Position numbers and translations under genes: made by a program. Source: Spartinivicinus ruber (lineage in GTDB: Bacteria; Pseudomonadota; Gammaproteobacteria; Pseudomonadales; Zooshikellaceae). Taken from it: 64,000 nucleotides of DNA. The notes below the pieces were generated by a model. It did not search any database and was not told the DNA's origin. It saw only the letters and a list, made by a program, of their open reading frames with translations. Positions 36,647 to 45,437 of the stretch are shown in pieces (within the stretch, counting starts at the first letter, position 1; every line of letters starts with the position of its first letter). The stretch is taken from NCBI RefSeq assembly GCF_011009015.1, contig NZ_CP048878.1, forward strand, positions 547,501-611,500, written 5' to 3'.

Positions 36647-37570
36647 GTGTGGCTATTGAAGCGAATATTGTTAGTGATTTTGTTGGCTGGTTTTGCTAGC
36701 GGTATTGGTTGGTTTGGTGAGCACCATTGGTTAGCTGATTTAGCTAACCATTTTCGATGGTATTACTTGATTGCAGCTTTGTTAGGTATTGTATTGTTCA
36801 GTTTTGCTCGTAAGTGGATATGGGTAAGTATTGCACTACTGGTTGTAATGCTAAATTATCCAGTGGTCTCATTATATGGTTTACCAAAGTCTGTCGCTAC
36901 ATTGGCTTTTTCGCAAAAAGCGATAACGGTTGTTCAAGTTAATGTTAATTTAAATAATGATGACACACTCACACTGTTGCAATGGTTGCAGCAAGAGCAG
37001 CCTGATGTAGTTGCAGTGGAGGAGTTCACTCCTGCTTGGGCAGAAGCATTTAAGCAGTTGCATAGCCTTTACCCTTACCATTTGGAAGAGCCAAGAAATG
37101 GCGGGTTTGGTATCGCTTTATTTAGCCGATACCCCATCGAGAATTTTCAAACACTCTACTTTGGCCCTGATAAGCTGCCTTCAATTTCTGGAATGCTGAA
37201 TTGGAACCAAAAAAAAGTACAATTAGTAGCTACCCATCCACTGCCCCCGATATCAAGGACTAAAGCAATCTCTCGTGATTTGCAATTAGCAGAGTTAGCA
37301 AGTTGGTTAAAACACCAACAAAAACCAGCCATATTATTGGGTGATTTAAATACGACGCCATGGGGCCATAGCTTCTATAAGTTAATTAATACAGCTGACT
37401 TATTTTCTGCTCGTGAAGGGTTTGGTATGTTGCCTACTTGGCCGGGAGTTATACCTCTAATCCCCATTGATCATATTTTGCTAAGCAAAGATCTAAAGAC
37501 GATTAGTGTTAAACAAGGGCCTGATATTGGTTCTGATCATTTGCCAGTTATTGCTGAGGTAGTGTTATAG
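36647..37570 (+). CDS. Membrane-anchored endonuclease/exonuclease/phosphatase family protein
   Basis: The protein has about 307 residues. Two or three N-terminal membrane segments (WLLKRILLVILLAGFASGIGWF; YYLIAALLGIVLFSF; IWVSIALLVVMLNYPVV) are followed by an EEP catalytic domain of the DNase I/exonuclease III fold. Catalytic marks are VVQVNVNLNN, DVVAVEEFTPAW, ILLGDLNTTPW and the C-terminal GSDHLPVIAEV. This matches the YafD/VanW-less vancomycin-resistance-type EEP proteins of proteobacterial inner membranes. Its substrate is unknown. The GTG at 36647, 8 bases after AGGAGA, is preferred over the GTG at 36641. Confidence 0.85.
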   Translation: MWLLKRILLVILLAGFASGIGWFGEHHWLADLANHFRWYYLIAALLGIVLFSFARKWIWVSIALLVVMLNYPVVSLYGLPKSVATLAFSQKAITVVQVNVNLNNDDTLTLLQWLQQEQPDVVAVEEFTPAWAEAFKQLHSLYPYHLEEPRNGGFGIALFSRYPIENFQTLYFGPDKLPSISGMLNWNQKKVQLVATHPLPPISRTKAISRDLQLAELASWLKHQQKPAILLGDLNTTPWGHSFYKLINTADLFSAREGFGMLPTWPGVIPLIPIDHILLSKDLKTISVKQGPDIGSDHLPVIAEVVL

Positions 37571-37803
37571 TGTAAAAATTAAAGTCTACTGACATGCTTT
37601 TAGCTTAACTATAAAAAATATGTATAGTATTTTTTATGGTACTGTAATTGATATATTTTTATCGCATAAATAAATTCTGCAAGCATATGATATGGTGTTA
37701 ATTGCTTTGTATTTTATTAACTATAAAAAGCAAGCTACTCGATCATTAACTACAGACAGTTAGACTTAATAAAATTCAGGTGGAAATGCAAAAAATATAT
37801 TAT

Positions 37804-38553
37804 TCAACGAATAGACTTCACGACCTGATCATTAACTAGCTGTTGAATAATCTGGGCTGCTCTTTGTGGTGCTTGCTCAAAATAATACCATTGACATAGC
37901 TGCTCACAAATATCAGCGAAAGTAACTTCAGCCATTATTTGGTGAATTATTTGCCATTCGTCTTCTGATACAGAACGAAATTGGGTAACAAGTCCTTTAC
38001 GCCATATTAACCAATGGTTGGTTTCTTGGATAACAACAGGAGGTGTCTGGTTTGTTTCAAGTGCTTGCCAAACTTTAACTACATTGGTTTGGTATTTAAT
38101 AGTACGTAAGCTGGGGACTAGTTGTAGTCGGATCGTTGGCCATTGTTCAGGTGGTACCGTTGCAAGTTGTTCAAGTTGAATAACATGACTATTTGCAGCA
38201 TCGAAAGCTGATCTGAGCTGCCATTCCCAATCAGCCAGCTCGATAACGATTTGCTGCTTAGAAAATAGGGCATGGCTTTTTAAGAAGCATTGCATGTTAC
38301 TACCGAACCAGCGCAAGGAAGGATTGGTAGAAGGCATTTCTACTATATAATTATGAATTAATTGATCATATAAATCATCACCTAACAATTTTCCTAAGCA
38401 GGGAAAATCTGTATCTAATGCTTCTTTTAAACGTTGATTATAAGCATTTTTGTAAATAGAGAGTCCTGGAGTCTCGAATGTTACCAGTGGTTCAACGTTG
38501 CTAGGACTACCCTGTAAAAATGCAAGAAATTCTTTTTGTAAATCAGCAAGCAT
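37804..38553 (-). CDS. bufC: DUF2063/HvfC-type protein BufC
   Basis: The protein has about 249 residues and is the DUF2063 (DNA-binding-like) partner of an MNIO enzyme. Its N-terminus is LADLQKEFLAFLQG, followed by GLSIYKNAYNQRLKEALDTDFPCLGKLLGDDLYDQLIHNYI, which is diagnostic of the family. In bufferin and Hvf systems the C subunit recognises the precursor peptide for the MNIO enzyme. I chose the ATG at 38553, overlapping the bufB stop by 11 bases with AAAGG upstream. The longer frame to 38592 is unlikely. It is the last gene of the bufABC operon. Confidence 0.85.
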   Translation of the reverse strand: MLADLQKEFLAFLQGSPSNVEPLVTFETPGLSIYKNAYNQRLKEALDTDFPCLGKLLGDDLYDQLIHNYIVEMPSTNPSLRWFGSNMQCFLKSHALFSKQQIVIELADWEWQLRSAFDAANSHVIQLEQLATVPPEQWPTIRLQLVPSLRTIKYQTNVVKVWQALETNQTPPVVIQETNHWLIWRKGLVTQFRSVSEDEWQIIHQIMAEVTFADICEQLCQWYYFEQAPQRAAQIIQQLVNDQVVKSIR

Positions 38554-39391
38554 TGGCATAACCTTTATAACCTGCATAAATAGGCTTTGCAATAGCTCTG
38601 GCTTGGTTTAGCTCAGCTAATAATTCTGAAAAAACTGGCATATTATCATCGCGTTCAATCATTGTTGATACAGGACCAAATAATTGAGCTGCTTCCTGAT
38701 ATAAGTTCCAGACACTATCAACAACTGGCATATCATGAGTATCAATAACATAATTGCCATAGTCACTATGGCCTGCCAAGTGGTGTTGCATCACTCGTTC
38801 TGCAGGAATACCCTGAAGATAGGATACCGGGTTAAACTGGTGGTTGCGAGCACTGACATAGATATTGTTTATATCTAATAAAAGATAGCAATCTGCTCGT
38901 GTCACTATTTCTTTAATAAACTCCCATTCAGTCATTTCTGAATCAGCAAAAGTGACATAGCTGGATAGATTTTCTAGTAAAATTTGTCGGCCTAAAAAGT
39001 CTTGTACATACTGAATACGGGACACAATATGTTGTATTGCTTGCTCTGTATAAGGAAGTGGTAGTAAGTCATGGCTATTAATATGATCAACTCCTGTCCA
39101 GCATAAGTGGTCAGAAATAAAGATAGGGTTAATTCGTTGGGCAAGCGACTTGAGTTGTTTTAAGTAGCCTTTATCTAACGGATCAGTACTACCGATAGAA
39201 AGGGAAACTCCATGCATCGCCAATGGGTATTTTTCTCTGATTGCATCTAAATAATAGAGTGGTTTACCACCTGCAACAAAATAGTTTTCTGATATTATTT
39301 CAAACCAGTCAACATTGGGTTGGGTTTCGAGAATTTCCTGATAATAGTCATGGCGCAACCCTAGGCCAAAACCATAAAAAGGACGATTCAT
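38543..39391 (-). CDS. bufB: MNIO (DUF692) multinuclear iron oxidative enzyme BufB
   Basis: The protein has about 282 residues of the DUF692 TIM-barrel family (MbnB/HvfB/BufB). Family marks are FGLGLRHDYYQEIL, VDWFEIISENYF, MHGVSLSIGS, ISDHLCWTG, LLENLSSYVTF, LLLDINNIYVSA, QHHLAGHSD and DTHDMPV, with His/Asp/Glu ligands for the iron centre. Characterised members oxidatively convert Cys in precursor peptides (oxazolone/thioamide or thiooxazole products). The substrate here is presumably the Cys-rich protein encoded 134 bases upstream. I chose the ATG at 39391, 8 bases after GGAGG; a GTG at 39406 would include the Shine-Dalgarno. Confidence 0.93.
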   Translation of the reverse strand: MNRPFYGFGLGLRHDYYQEILETQPNVDWFEIISENYFVAGGKPLYYLDAIREKYPLAMHGVSLSIGSTDPLDKGYLKQLKSLAQRINPIFISDHLCWTGVDHINSHDLLPLPYTEQAIQHIVSRIQYVQDFLGRQILLENLSSYVTFADSEMTEWEFIKEIVTRADCYLLLDINNIYVSARNHQFNPVSYLQGIPAERVMQHHLAGHSDYGNYVIDTHDMPVVDSVWNLYQEAAQLFGPVSTMIERDDNMPVFSELLAELNQARAIAKPIYAGYKGYANAC

Positions 39392-39443
39392 TCGGGTTGC
39401 CTCCACAATCTTTTATATAAAAACTGTTGATATAAACCAGTTA

Positions 39444-39512
39444 GAGATAAATGGACTTTGGTCGTTATCAATAATGGCAGGCTACTGATAATCACCAAAT
39501 CCATTTATTCTC
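39444..39512 (-). other. Intercistronic hairpin between bufA and bufB
   Basis: GAGATAAATGGACTTTGG (39444-39461) pairs imperfectly with CCAAATCCATTTATTCTC (39495-39512). It lies between the precursor gene and the enzyme gene. With no T-tract after it on the minus strand it may stabilise the bufA message and lower bufBC expression, as often seen for RiPP precursors. Confidence 0.45.
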
Positions 39513-39525
39513 ATTAAAGAAAAAG

Positions 39526-39786
39526 TTACTTTTCTTCTTTCACAGTACCGCCTTTAGCCTCACATTCTTCAGCAGACATATTCAAGTAACCTTGGCCTTT
39601 ACAAGAGCCGTGACCCTTACAAGCATTACTTGCAGTAGCGCAGTCGTTATGGCCTTTACAGCTATTAACACCCCAGCATTGAACCTGACTAGATTCAGCG
39701 CTGACTGCTACTTGCGATCCTAAAGTAAATAGACCAGCAGCAACAACTGCTAACGCAGTACCTGAAACTTTCTTTTGTGTGCTCAT
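39526..39786 (-). CDS. bufA: Bufferin-type Cys-rich precursor protein BufA
   Basis: The 86-residue exported protein has a signal peptide up to about residue 30 (TALAVVAAGLFTLGSQVAVSA). The mature part carries six cysteines (37, 43, 49, 56, 62, 75) in CWGVNSCKGHNDC, NACKGHGSCKGQG and ECEAKGGT. This matches the bufferin precursor family associated with DUF692 enzymes, in which modified Cys bind copper. The following bufB and bufC genes on the same strand confirm the assignment. The start has AGGAG. The repeated CKGH motif is notable. A metal role is inferred from the family. Confidence 0.87.
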   Translation of the reverse strand: MSTQKKVSGTALAVVAAGLFTLGSQVAVSAESSQVQCWGVNSCKGHNDCATASNACKGHGSCKGQGYLNMSAEECEAKGGTVKEEK

Positions 39787-40011
39787 AATGTACTCCTAAT
39801 ACAAATAGTAATAAAAAATTTATAATTAAATTGAGCGATTAATAATGGCTCAATCCTAAAGACAGGATGGCAAACAAATTAATTTCAGTCGGCTAGTTTT
39901 AGATAATTAGCTTTAAATAGATGATGTGATTAAGTTCAAGGTTTATTGACTTATAAACAATCTTTTTTGTTAATAGTTGGGGGAGAGGCTAAGCTGCTAA
40001 TAAACTTTCAC

Positions 40012-40713
40012 CTATAATTTATTTATTACCCTTGGTAATTCACTAATACAGCTAATCACTGCATCAGGTTTAATATGATAATCCCATGAGTTCTGTTTGG
40101 GGTTAAACCAGATGGCTTTCAGGCCGACTTCTTTTGCGCCTATTACATCGTATTCGGGGTGGTCTCCTACATGTACTATTTCTTCTGCAAGAACCTTGGC
40201 TGCTTGAATACCTGTTTGGAAAAATACTGGATCTGGTTTACTAGTGTTTAGCTCATCGGCGCAAAAAGCAAAATCAAAATAATCACTAATCGACAGGCGC
40301 TTTATATTCACATTGCCATTGGTGAGCACACCTAAGGTGTATTGTTGATTTAGCTCGGCTAATACAGATTCTACATAATCGAAGTAATTAACTTGATGTC
40401 GGCCATGAAGAAATATCTCCATAGCTTGTGCAGCACCTTCTATTGACTGTTCTGAATAACCTGCGTGAGTAAGAAACTGTTCTAATGCCACTTTTCTTAG
40501 GTTAGTAACTTGGTGGGTGAGGGCTGGGTTGGCTTGTTTGACTTGATCCTTAAAATCTCTGAACTCATTAGTAGTCGTAGCGACATCTTGGTGGTCATTG
40601 ATTTTAGGAAAGTGGGTTAGCAGCCATTCGATAACATCCTGCTCCGCTTTTAGAAGTACAGGTGTGTTGTTCCATAGGGTATCATCAAGGTCGAAGGTGA
40701 TGGCTTTAATCAT
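40012..40713 (-). CDS. yigB: HAD family hydrolase YigB (FMN phosphatase-like)
   Basis: The protein has about 233 residues of the HAD superfamily, YigB type. Motif I is FDLDDTLWNN with the nucleophile Asp near residue 7. Motif II is LGVLTNGN, and motifs III/IV are KPDPVFFQTG...EIVHVGDHPEYDVIGAKEVGLKAIWF. E. coli YigB dephosphorylates FMN and sugar phosphates. The ATG at 40713 overlaps the xerC stop by 8 bases (translational coupling), so the longer upstream frame (to 40758) is rejected. The order dapF-DUF484-xerC-yigB is conserved across gammaproteobacteria. Confidence 0.93.
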   Translation of the reverse strand: MIKAITFDLDDTLWNNTPVLLKAEQDVIEWLLTHFPKINDHQDVATTTNEFRDFKDQVKQANPALTHQVTNLRKVALEQFLTHAGYSEQSIEGAAQAMEIFLHGRHQVNYFDYVESVLAELNQQYTLGVLTNGNVNIKRLSISDYFDFAFCADELNTSKPDPVFFQTGIQAAKVLAEEIVHVGDHPEYDVIGAKEVGLKAIWFNPKQNSWDYHIKPDAVISCISELPRVINKL

Positions 40714-41608
40714 TGTTTTTACTGCGCTTGGCTCTTGGGTGGCTACTGTCGTACACATTAGCTAAATGGTTAAAATCTAAATGAGTGTATACCTGCGTGG
40801 TGCTAATATCATTGTGGCCTAAAAGCTCCTGCACAGCGCGTAAGTCACCGCTGCCTTCCAATAAATGAGTTGCAAAGCTGTGGCGAAGCATGTGTGGGTG
40901 TAAATTGCCTGTTATCCCCATTAACTGGGCAAAATGTTTTACCCGGTTTTGGATTTGGCGATTACTAATACGATTTCCCTGTTTAGATACAAACAAAGCT
41001 GGTTCATTTTGCTTAGCTAATTGGCCTCGTGTTTTCAGCCATTTGTTTATGCAGTTACAAGCGTAACTGCCGATAGGCACCAACCGAGTTTTACTGCCTT
41101 TCCCTATAACTGTCGCTTGTTGTTGATCAAGGTCGATGCCACTTATATCAAGTTGTGATAGCTCATTTAATCTTAACCCTGATGAATAAAAAAGCTCTAA
41201 GATTGCATGGTCCCTAATCAATAGCTGGTCATCAGGTGTTGTATTTAAAAGCTGGGCTATTTGGTCTACATCCAACAGTTGCGGTAGTTTTTGGGCTGCT
41301 TTAGGTGCATGTAGAGCAACAGTTGGGTTTTGTAGCTTAGGGTGCTTGAAGCAATAAAAGCCATAAAACGAGCGAATACTGGACAAGTGACGCTGTATTG
41401 AACGGTGATCTAAGTTGTTGTGTTTTAATTGGCTGAGGTATTGCCTGAGTAATGGTGGGGTAACCTGTTCCCAGCTTGTACACTGTTGGTTATCAAGCCA
41501 GGAGACAAGTTTTTGCAGGTCTCGCTGGTAATTATCAAGGGTATGTTTAGCCAATACGCGCTCAACACGTAAATGTTGATAATATTCCTCAAGTGCTTGT
41601 TTTAACAC
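40706..41608 (-). CDS. xerC: Site-specific tyrosine recombinase XerC
   Basis: The protein has about 300 residues and resolves chromosome dimers at dif with XerD. The N-terminal SAM-like domain starts LEEYYQHLRVERVLAKHTLDNYQRDL. The catalytic domain has SSGLRLNELSQLD (Arg), IGKGSKTRLVPIG, HMLRHSFATHLLEG (His-x-x-Arg), LGHNDISTTQVYTH (His and Tyr). I chose the GTG at 41608, which matches the start of E. coli XerC by alignment. A TTG at 41680 would overlap the DUF484 gene by over 50 bases. It is coupled to yigB at its 3' end. Confidence 0.93.
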   Translation of the reverse strand: MLKQALEEYYQHLRVERVLAKHTLDNYQRDLQKLVSWLDNQQCTSWEQVTPPLLRQYLSQLKHNNLDHRSIQRHLSSIRSFYGFYCFKHPKLQNPTVALHAPKAAQKLPQLLDVDQIAQLLNTTPDDQLLIRDHAILELFYSSGLRLNELSQLDISGIDLDQQQATVIGKGSKTRLVPIGSYACNCINKWLKTRGQLAKQNEPALFVSKQGNRISNRQIQNRVKHFAQLMGITGNLHPHMLRHSFATHLLEGSGDLRAVQELLGHNDISTTQVYTHLDFNHLANVYDSSHPRAKRSKNND

Positions 41609-41627
41609 GCTTAGTTGGCTGTTCTTG

Positions 41628-42326
41628 TTAATTGGACTGCTCTTGAAAGTGGTAAACCAGTTGACTAAGCACTTCACCAATATGGGTTAAAAAGAGTGTG
41701 CCATTGCTGGTGCGAAAATGGTTCATATCTTCACTGCCAATGGCCAAGATCCCTAACAGCCGCTGATGATAAAGTGGCACCACTGCAGCAGAGCCAACTT
41801 GATGGGCTTGATCTGGAAAGAGCACGAGCTTTTGCTCTAACTTTAATAAACCGGTAAAAGGTTTGGTATTATCGAGAATATCTCCTAACTGCTTTTTAGC
41901 TTCTGCTAATGGAAAGGTTCGGCCATGAGTATTAAGTGGCTGATCGGCAAAATAAAGTAAGCAGCAGGCGTCTGTTTTAAATTGCTCTCTAAAGTGTTCT
42001 TCAATAATGACTTGAATATCTTCCAAGCTACTGGCAGCTAGCAAGTTGATAATAAGTCGACGGGTTTTATCAAAAAGCTGATCATTTTCTCGGGCGATCG
42101 CAATTAAATTACCTAAGCGCTTATGCAATTCTTTGTTTTCTTTTCTGAACAAATTAACTTGATGTTCTAATAAAGAAATTGCTTTACCACTAGGGTGAGG
42201 AACAGTGAGTGTTTTGAGTAAATCAGGGTTGTGCAAAAAAAAGTTAGGGTTAGCTTCGAGATAAGCAACCACCTGCTGTTCGGTGATTTCTTCCGAAAAC
42301 GCCAGCTTATTGGTTGGTTTTGTCAT
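41628..42326 (-). CDS. DUF484 family GAF-like protein
   Basis: The 232-residue protein has the DUF484 layout. The N-terminal [23 protein letters not shown] (about 23-45) is followed by a coiled-coil ([20 protein letters not shown]) and a GAF-like domain ending [33 protein letters not shown]. Its function is unknown; it is almost always next to dapF and xerC. The start ATG overlaps the dapF stop in ATGA, indicating coupling. Confidence 0.92.
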   Translation of the reverse strand: MTKPTNKLAFSEEITEQQVVAYLEANPNFFLHNPDLLKTLTVPHPSGKAISLLEHQVNLFRKENKELHKRLGNLIAIARENDQLFDKTRRLIINLLAASSLEDIQVIIEEHFREQFKTDACCLLYFADQPLNTHGRTFPLAEAKKQLGDILDNTKPFTGLLKLEQKLVLFPDQAHQVGSAAVVPLYHQRLLGILAIGSEDMNHFRTSNGTLFLTHIGEVLSQLVYHFQEQSN

Positions 42327-43153
42327 AACCTAATTTGACCTTCAAATACCCGGCAGGCAGGACCTGTCATTTTTACGCTGTGTCCTTCACCTTGCCACTG
42401 AATCGTTAAACTACCGCCTGGTAAATTCACAGTTACCTGCTCATCCAGCAAGCCTTGAATTCGACCAACAACAACTGCCGCACAAGCGCCAGTGCCACAA
42501 GCTTGGGTTTCACCTACACCGCGTTCAAACACCCGTAAATTAATTTCCTGGTGATTAAGCACTTCCATAAAGCCTACATTAACCCGCTGAGGAAAGTCAG
42601 TGTGTGACTCCAGTTCGGCACCTAAACGTTCAACTGGTGCTTTGTTAATGGAGTCCACTTTGATTACAGCATGTGGGTTACCCATTGAGGCAGTACCTAA
42701 TTCCACATCACCCTCAGCTACCTTTACTTTGTAAAAAGCTTGTTGCTGAGGTGCGTTAAAAGGAATGCTGCTTGGAGTTAGCTTCGGAATACCCATGTCT
42801 ACGGTTATATTGCCATCAGTCTCTACTATTAATTCTATATCACCTGACAGTGTTTCAACCTTAATATGGCTTTTTGTTGTTAACTTTTTGTCTAGCACAA
42901 AACGAGCAAAACAGCGCGCACCATTGCCGCATTGCTCTACCTCGCCGCCATCAGCATTATAGATGCGGTACTTGAAGTCATTGTTGGGTTGGCTGGGTGG
43001 CTCAACTACCAATAGTTGGTCAAAGCCTATTCCTCGATGGCGATCAGCCAGCGACCGAATTAAGTCTTCGTTAAGTTTGCAGTGTTGAGTCACTAAATCG
43101 ACAACCATAAAGTCGTTGCCAAGACCGTGCATTTTAGTAAAGCGTAACAGCAT
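42323..43153 (-). CDS. dapF: Diaminopimelate epimerase
   Basis: The 276-residue enzyme converts LL- to meso-diaminopimelate in lysine and peptidoglycan synthesis. Catalytic Cys75 is in [14 protein letters not shown] and Cys219 in [14 protein letters not shown]. Other blocks are [15 protein letters not shown] at the start and [11 protein letters not shown]. It lies 66 bases downstream of lysA, with which it forms a lysine operon, and overlaps DUF484 by 4 bases. Length is typical of the family. Confidence 0.97.
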   Translation of the reverse strand: MLLRFTKMHGLGNDFMVVDLVTQHCKLNEDLIRSLADRHRGIGFDQLLVVEPPSQPNNDFKYRIYNADGGEVEQCGNGARCFARFVLDKKLTTKSHIKVETLSGDIELIVETDGNITVDMGIPKLTPSSIPFNAPQQQAFYKVKVAEGDVELGTASMGNPHAVIKVDSINKAPVERLGAELESHTDFPQRVNVGFMEVLNHQEINLRVFERGVGETQACGTGACAAVVVGRIQGLLDEQVTVNLPGGSLTIQWQGEGHSVKMTGPACRVFEGQIRL

Positions 43154-43180
43154 GATGTAGTAATTCTATGCGCTTCTATT

Positions 43181-43211
43181 GGTTACCTCATAACTAATTG
43201 ATGAGGTAACC
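43181..43211 (-). other. Hairpin between lysA and dapF
   Basis: GGTTACCTCAT (43181-43191) and ATGAGGTAACC (43201-43211) pair perfectly over 11 bp with a 9-nt loop in the 66-base lysA-dapF gap. There is no T-tract, so it is probably a processing or stabilising structure. Confidence 0.6.
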
Positions 43212-43219
43212 GGGTGCAA

Positions 43220-44470
43220 TTAGTTAGGAAGTAAGTTTTCGTTTGCCAGTTGTTGATTAATGGTTTCTCTCGCTCTTACCAAGTAGTGTTGGTCTTTATC
43301 GACCATTACCTCGGCTGCTCGGTTACGGCTGTTGTAATTAGAGCTCATAACAAAACCATAAGCCCCAGCAGAGCGAACTGCCAGTAAGTCACCAGGTTTT
43401 AGGTTTAGCTCACGGGCTTTACCCAAGAAGTCGCCAGTCTCACACACTGGGCCGACAATATCGAAACTGGCGTGTAAGCCGTTAGTTCGGGGTTTTACTT
43501 GAATAATTTCCTGCCAAGCACTGTAAAGAGAAGGGCGAATTAAGTCATTCATAGCTGCATCGACAATGGCAAAGTGCTTATGGCCATTATCTTTCAGCAT
43601 ATCAACTTGAGTCACTAAAATTCCAGCATTGGCAGCAATTGAACGGCCTGGTTCAAACACTAGGGTTAGGTTGCGACCTTGGATTTTTTTCATGACGGCG
43701 CTGGCATAGGTATCCGGCTCTGGTGGTACTTCATGCTGATAACGCACTCCAAGACCACCACCTAAATCCAGGTGTTTTAACTCAATACCCAGTTCTGCCA
43801 GCTCGTCCACTAAACATAACAGGCGATCCATGGCATCTAAAAATGGGTCAATATCAGTCAGCTGTGAGCCAATATGGCAATCAACACCGATAATTTCCAG
43901 GTTGGGTAACTGAGTAGCTTGCTGATATACGGCAACTGCATCGTTAAACGAAATACCAAACTTGTTTTCTTTCAGCCCGGTTGAAATGTAAGGGTGGGTT
44001 TTAGCATCAACATCAGGATTGATTCGCAGTGAAATAGCTGCCTGTTTGTCCATCTCAGCGGCAACTTTTTGAATGCGCTCAAGTTCAAACTCAGATTCTA
44101 CATTAAAGCAGTGGATACCCACTTCAAGCGCACGGGCAATCTCAGCTTCTTGCTTGGCAACGCCAGAGAAAACCACTTTAGCAGGATCACCGCCAGCGGC
44201 TAAAACACGCTCCAACTCACCCACTGATACAATGTCAAATCCAGAGCCTAATTTAGCTAATACATTCAGTACTGCCAGGTTGGAGTTTGCCTTTACCGCA
44301 TAACAAATCAAGTGGGGGTGTTCACCCATCGCCTTGGTATAGGCTTTATAATGGCGCTCCAGAGTGGCTCGGGAATACACATAGCATGGGGTGCCGTAGT
44401 GTTTGGCAAGCTCCGCAACCGGAACATCTTCGGCGAATAATTCACCATCGCGGTAAAGAAAGTGATCCAT
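43220..44470 (-). CDS. lysA: Diaminopimelate decarboxylase
   Basis: The 416-residue PLP enzyme (fold type III) makes L-lysine from meso-diaminopimelate. PLP-binding Lys60 sits in CYAVKANSN. Other marks are FDIVSVGELERVLAAG, HIGSQLTDIDPF, LDLGGGLGVRY, EPGRSIAANAG and GPVCETGDFLG (Cys of the active site). It follows lptM by 20 bases and precedes dapF. Start at the ATG at 44470. Confidence 0.97.
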   Translation of the reverse strand: MDHFLYRDGELFAEDVPVAELAKHYGTPCYVYSRATLERHYKAYTKAMGEHPHLICYAVKANSNLAVLNVLAKLGSGFDIVSVGELERVLAAGGDPAKVVFSGVAKQEAEIARALEVGIHCFNVESEFELERIQKVAAEMDKQAAISLRINPDVDAKTHPYISTGLKENKFGISFNDAVAVYQQATQLPNLEIIGVDCHIGSQLTDIDPFLDAMDRLLCLVDELAELGIELKHLDLGGGLGVRYQHEVPPEPDTYASAVMKKIQGRNLTLVFEPGRSIAANAGILVTQVDMLKDNGHKHFAIVDAAMNDLIRPSLYSAWQEIIQVKPRTNGLHASFDIVGPVCETGDFLGKARELNLKPGDLLAVRSAGAYGFVMSSNYNSRNRAAEVMVDKDQHYLVRARETINQQLANENLLPN

Positions 44471-44490
44471 ATCGTTACTTAATCAATAGC

Positions 44491-44607
44491 CTATTGGTTA
44501 ACAGATTCTGTAGATTCTTGCTCAGATTCCTCTGGTAAGTAAAGAGGCCCTTTTTGACCACAACCAGCCAGCCAGGTAAGTAAAAGAACAGCAAATAGAA
44601 CGCGCAT
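44491..44607 (-). CDS. lptM: LptM (YifL) small lipoprotein
   Basis: A 38-residue lipoprotein starts at the ATG at 44607, with GAGGG 7 bases upstream. It consists of a short signal (MRVLFAVLLLTWLAGC, lipobox LAGC) and the family-typical GQKGPLYLPEE. LptM assists disulfide maturation of the outer-membrane LPS translocon LptD. It lies directly before lysA, as in Pseudomonas and E. coli, which supports it despite its size. Confidence 0.9.
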   Translation of the reverse strand: MRVLFAVLLLTWLAGCGQKGPLYLPEESEQESTESVNQ

Positions 44608-44791
44608 TGGGTATCCCTCACTAATAGTACAATAATGATGGCAAAGTATACCCTGTCTGTTATAGCTCGGCTAATGTCACTATCATTCTCAATATCTTAA
44701 AGTGATAGCGGCTATACAAATTTGTACAATGATGCTCAACGTATTGGTATAAACAAAGCAAAGACGATTTTTAGGTACAGGTGTTACGCTA

Positions 44792-45118
44792 ATGACAGAA
44801 GCAGAATTTAATGAGTTGCTGGATGAGCTAATGGTAGCTATTGAAGATGCCATCGACGAGCTAGATGTAGATATCGACTGTGAGTCTGGCAACGGTATGC
44901 TAACCATGCAGTTTGAAAACCGTAGCCAAATCATCCTAAGTCGCCAACCTGCACTTCGACAACTTTGGTTAGCAGCCAAAAGCGGTGGGTTCCACTTTAA
45001 CTATCAATCAAACGAAGAGCAATGGGTCTGCGACAGTACCAATGAAGCGTTCATCAGCATGTTGAACCGATTTATGAGTGAGCAAAGCGGTGATGAAGTA
45101 GAGTTGGAGTTGGGGTGA
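44792..45118 (+). CDS. cyaY: Iron-sulfur cluster assembly protein CyaY (frataxin)
   Basis: This 108-residue bacterial frataxin modulates IscS-dependent Fe-S cluster assembly. The acidic helix at the N-terminus (NELLDELMVAIEDAIDELDVDIDCES) binds iron. NGMLTMQFENRSQIILSRQPALRQLWLAAKSGGFHF is the conserved beta sheet with its Trp and Gln-Pro. It is divergent from lptM-lysA, the usual gammaproteobacterial arrangement. Length matches E. coli CyaY (106). Confidence 0.97.
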   Translation: MTEAEFNELLDELMVAIEDAIDELDVDIDCESGNGMLTMQFENRSQIILSRQPALRQLWLAAKSGGFHFNYQSNEEQWVCDSTNEAFISMLNRFMSEQSGDEVELELG

Positions 45119-45129
45119 GTCGAAGAGAG

Positions 45130-45156
45130 GAGCAGCAAAAAATTGCTGCTCTTTTT
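45130..45156 (+). terminator. Rho-independent terminator of cyaY
   Basis: GAGCAGCAA (45130-45138) pairs with TTGCTGCTC (45143-45151) and is followed by TTTTT, 12 bases after the cyaY stop. Confidence 0.88.
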
Positions 45157-45437
45157 ATATTATATAAAGGGTGGTAATAGCTTTTTTAAGGGAATAGATT
45201 GATTGTAGTAAATGTAAGTTAAAACTAACTATTAAAATAAATTAACTATACGTCAGTTGGCGCTTGACTGCCTGTGTATTGATTTTCATAATACCTGGCG
45301 CATAATTATTTTTTTTGAGTATTGATGTGTCAACGACTCATAGGGTTTTGCTGCTGATAGTTATAGCGACTGACTAATGGAATAAATGCTCTTGTCGGGG
45401 TTGAGTGGTCTAAAATATAAATTATTTGTAGTATATT
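45157..45437. other. Intergenic region, no gene seen
   Basis: About 280 AT-rich bases with no convincing frame or palindrome. It presumably carries the promoter for the methyltransferase gene at 45438. Confidence 0.4.
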
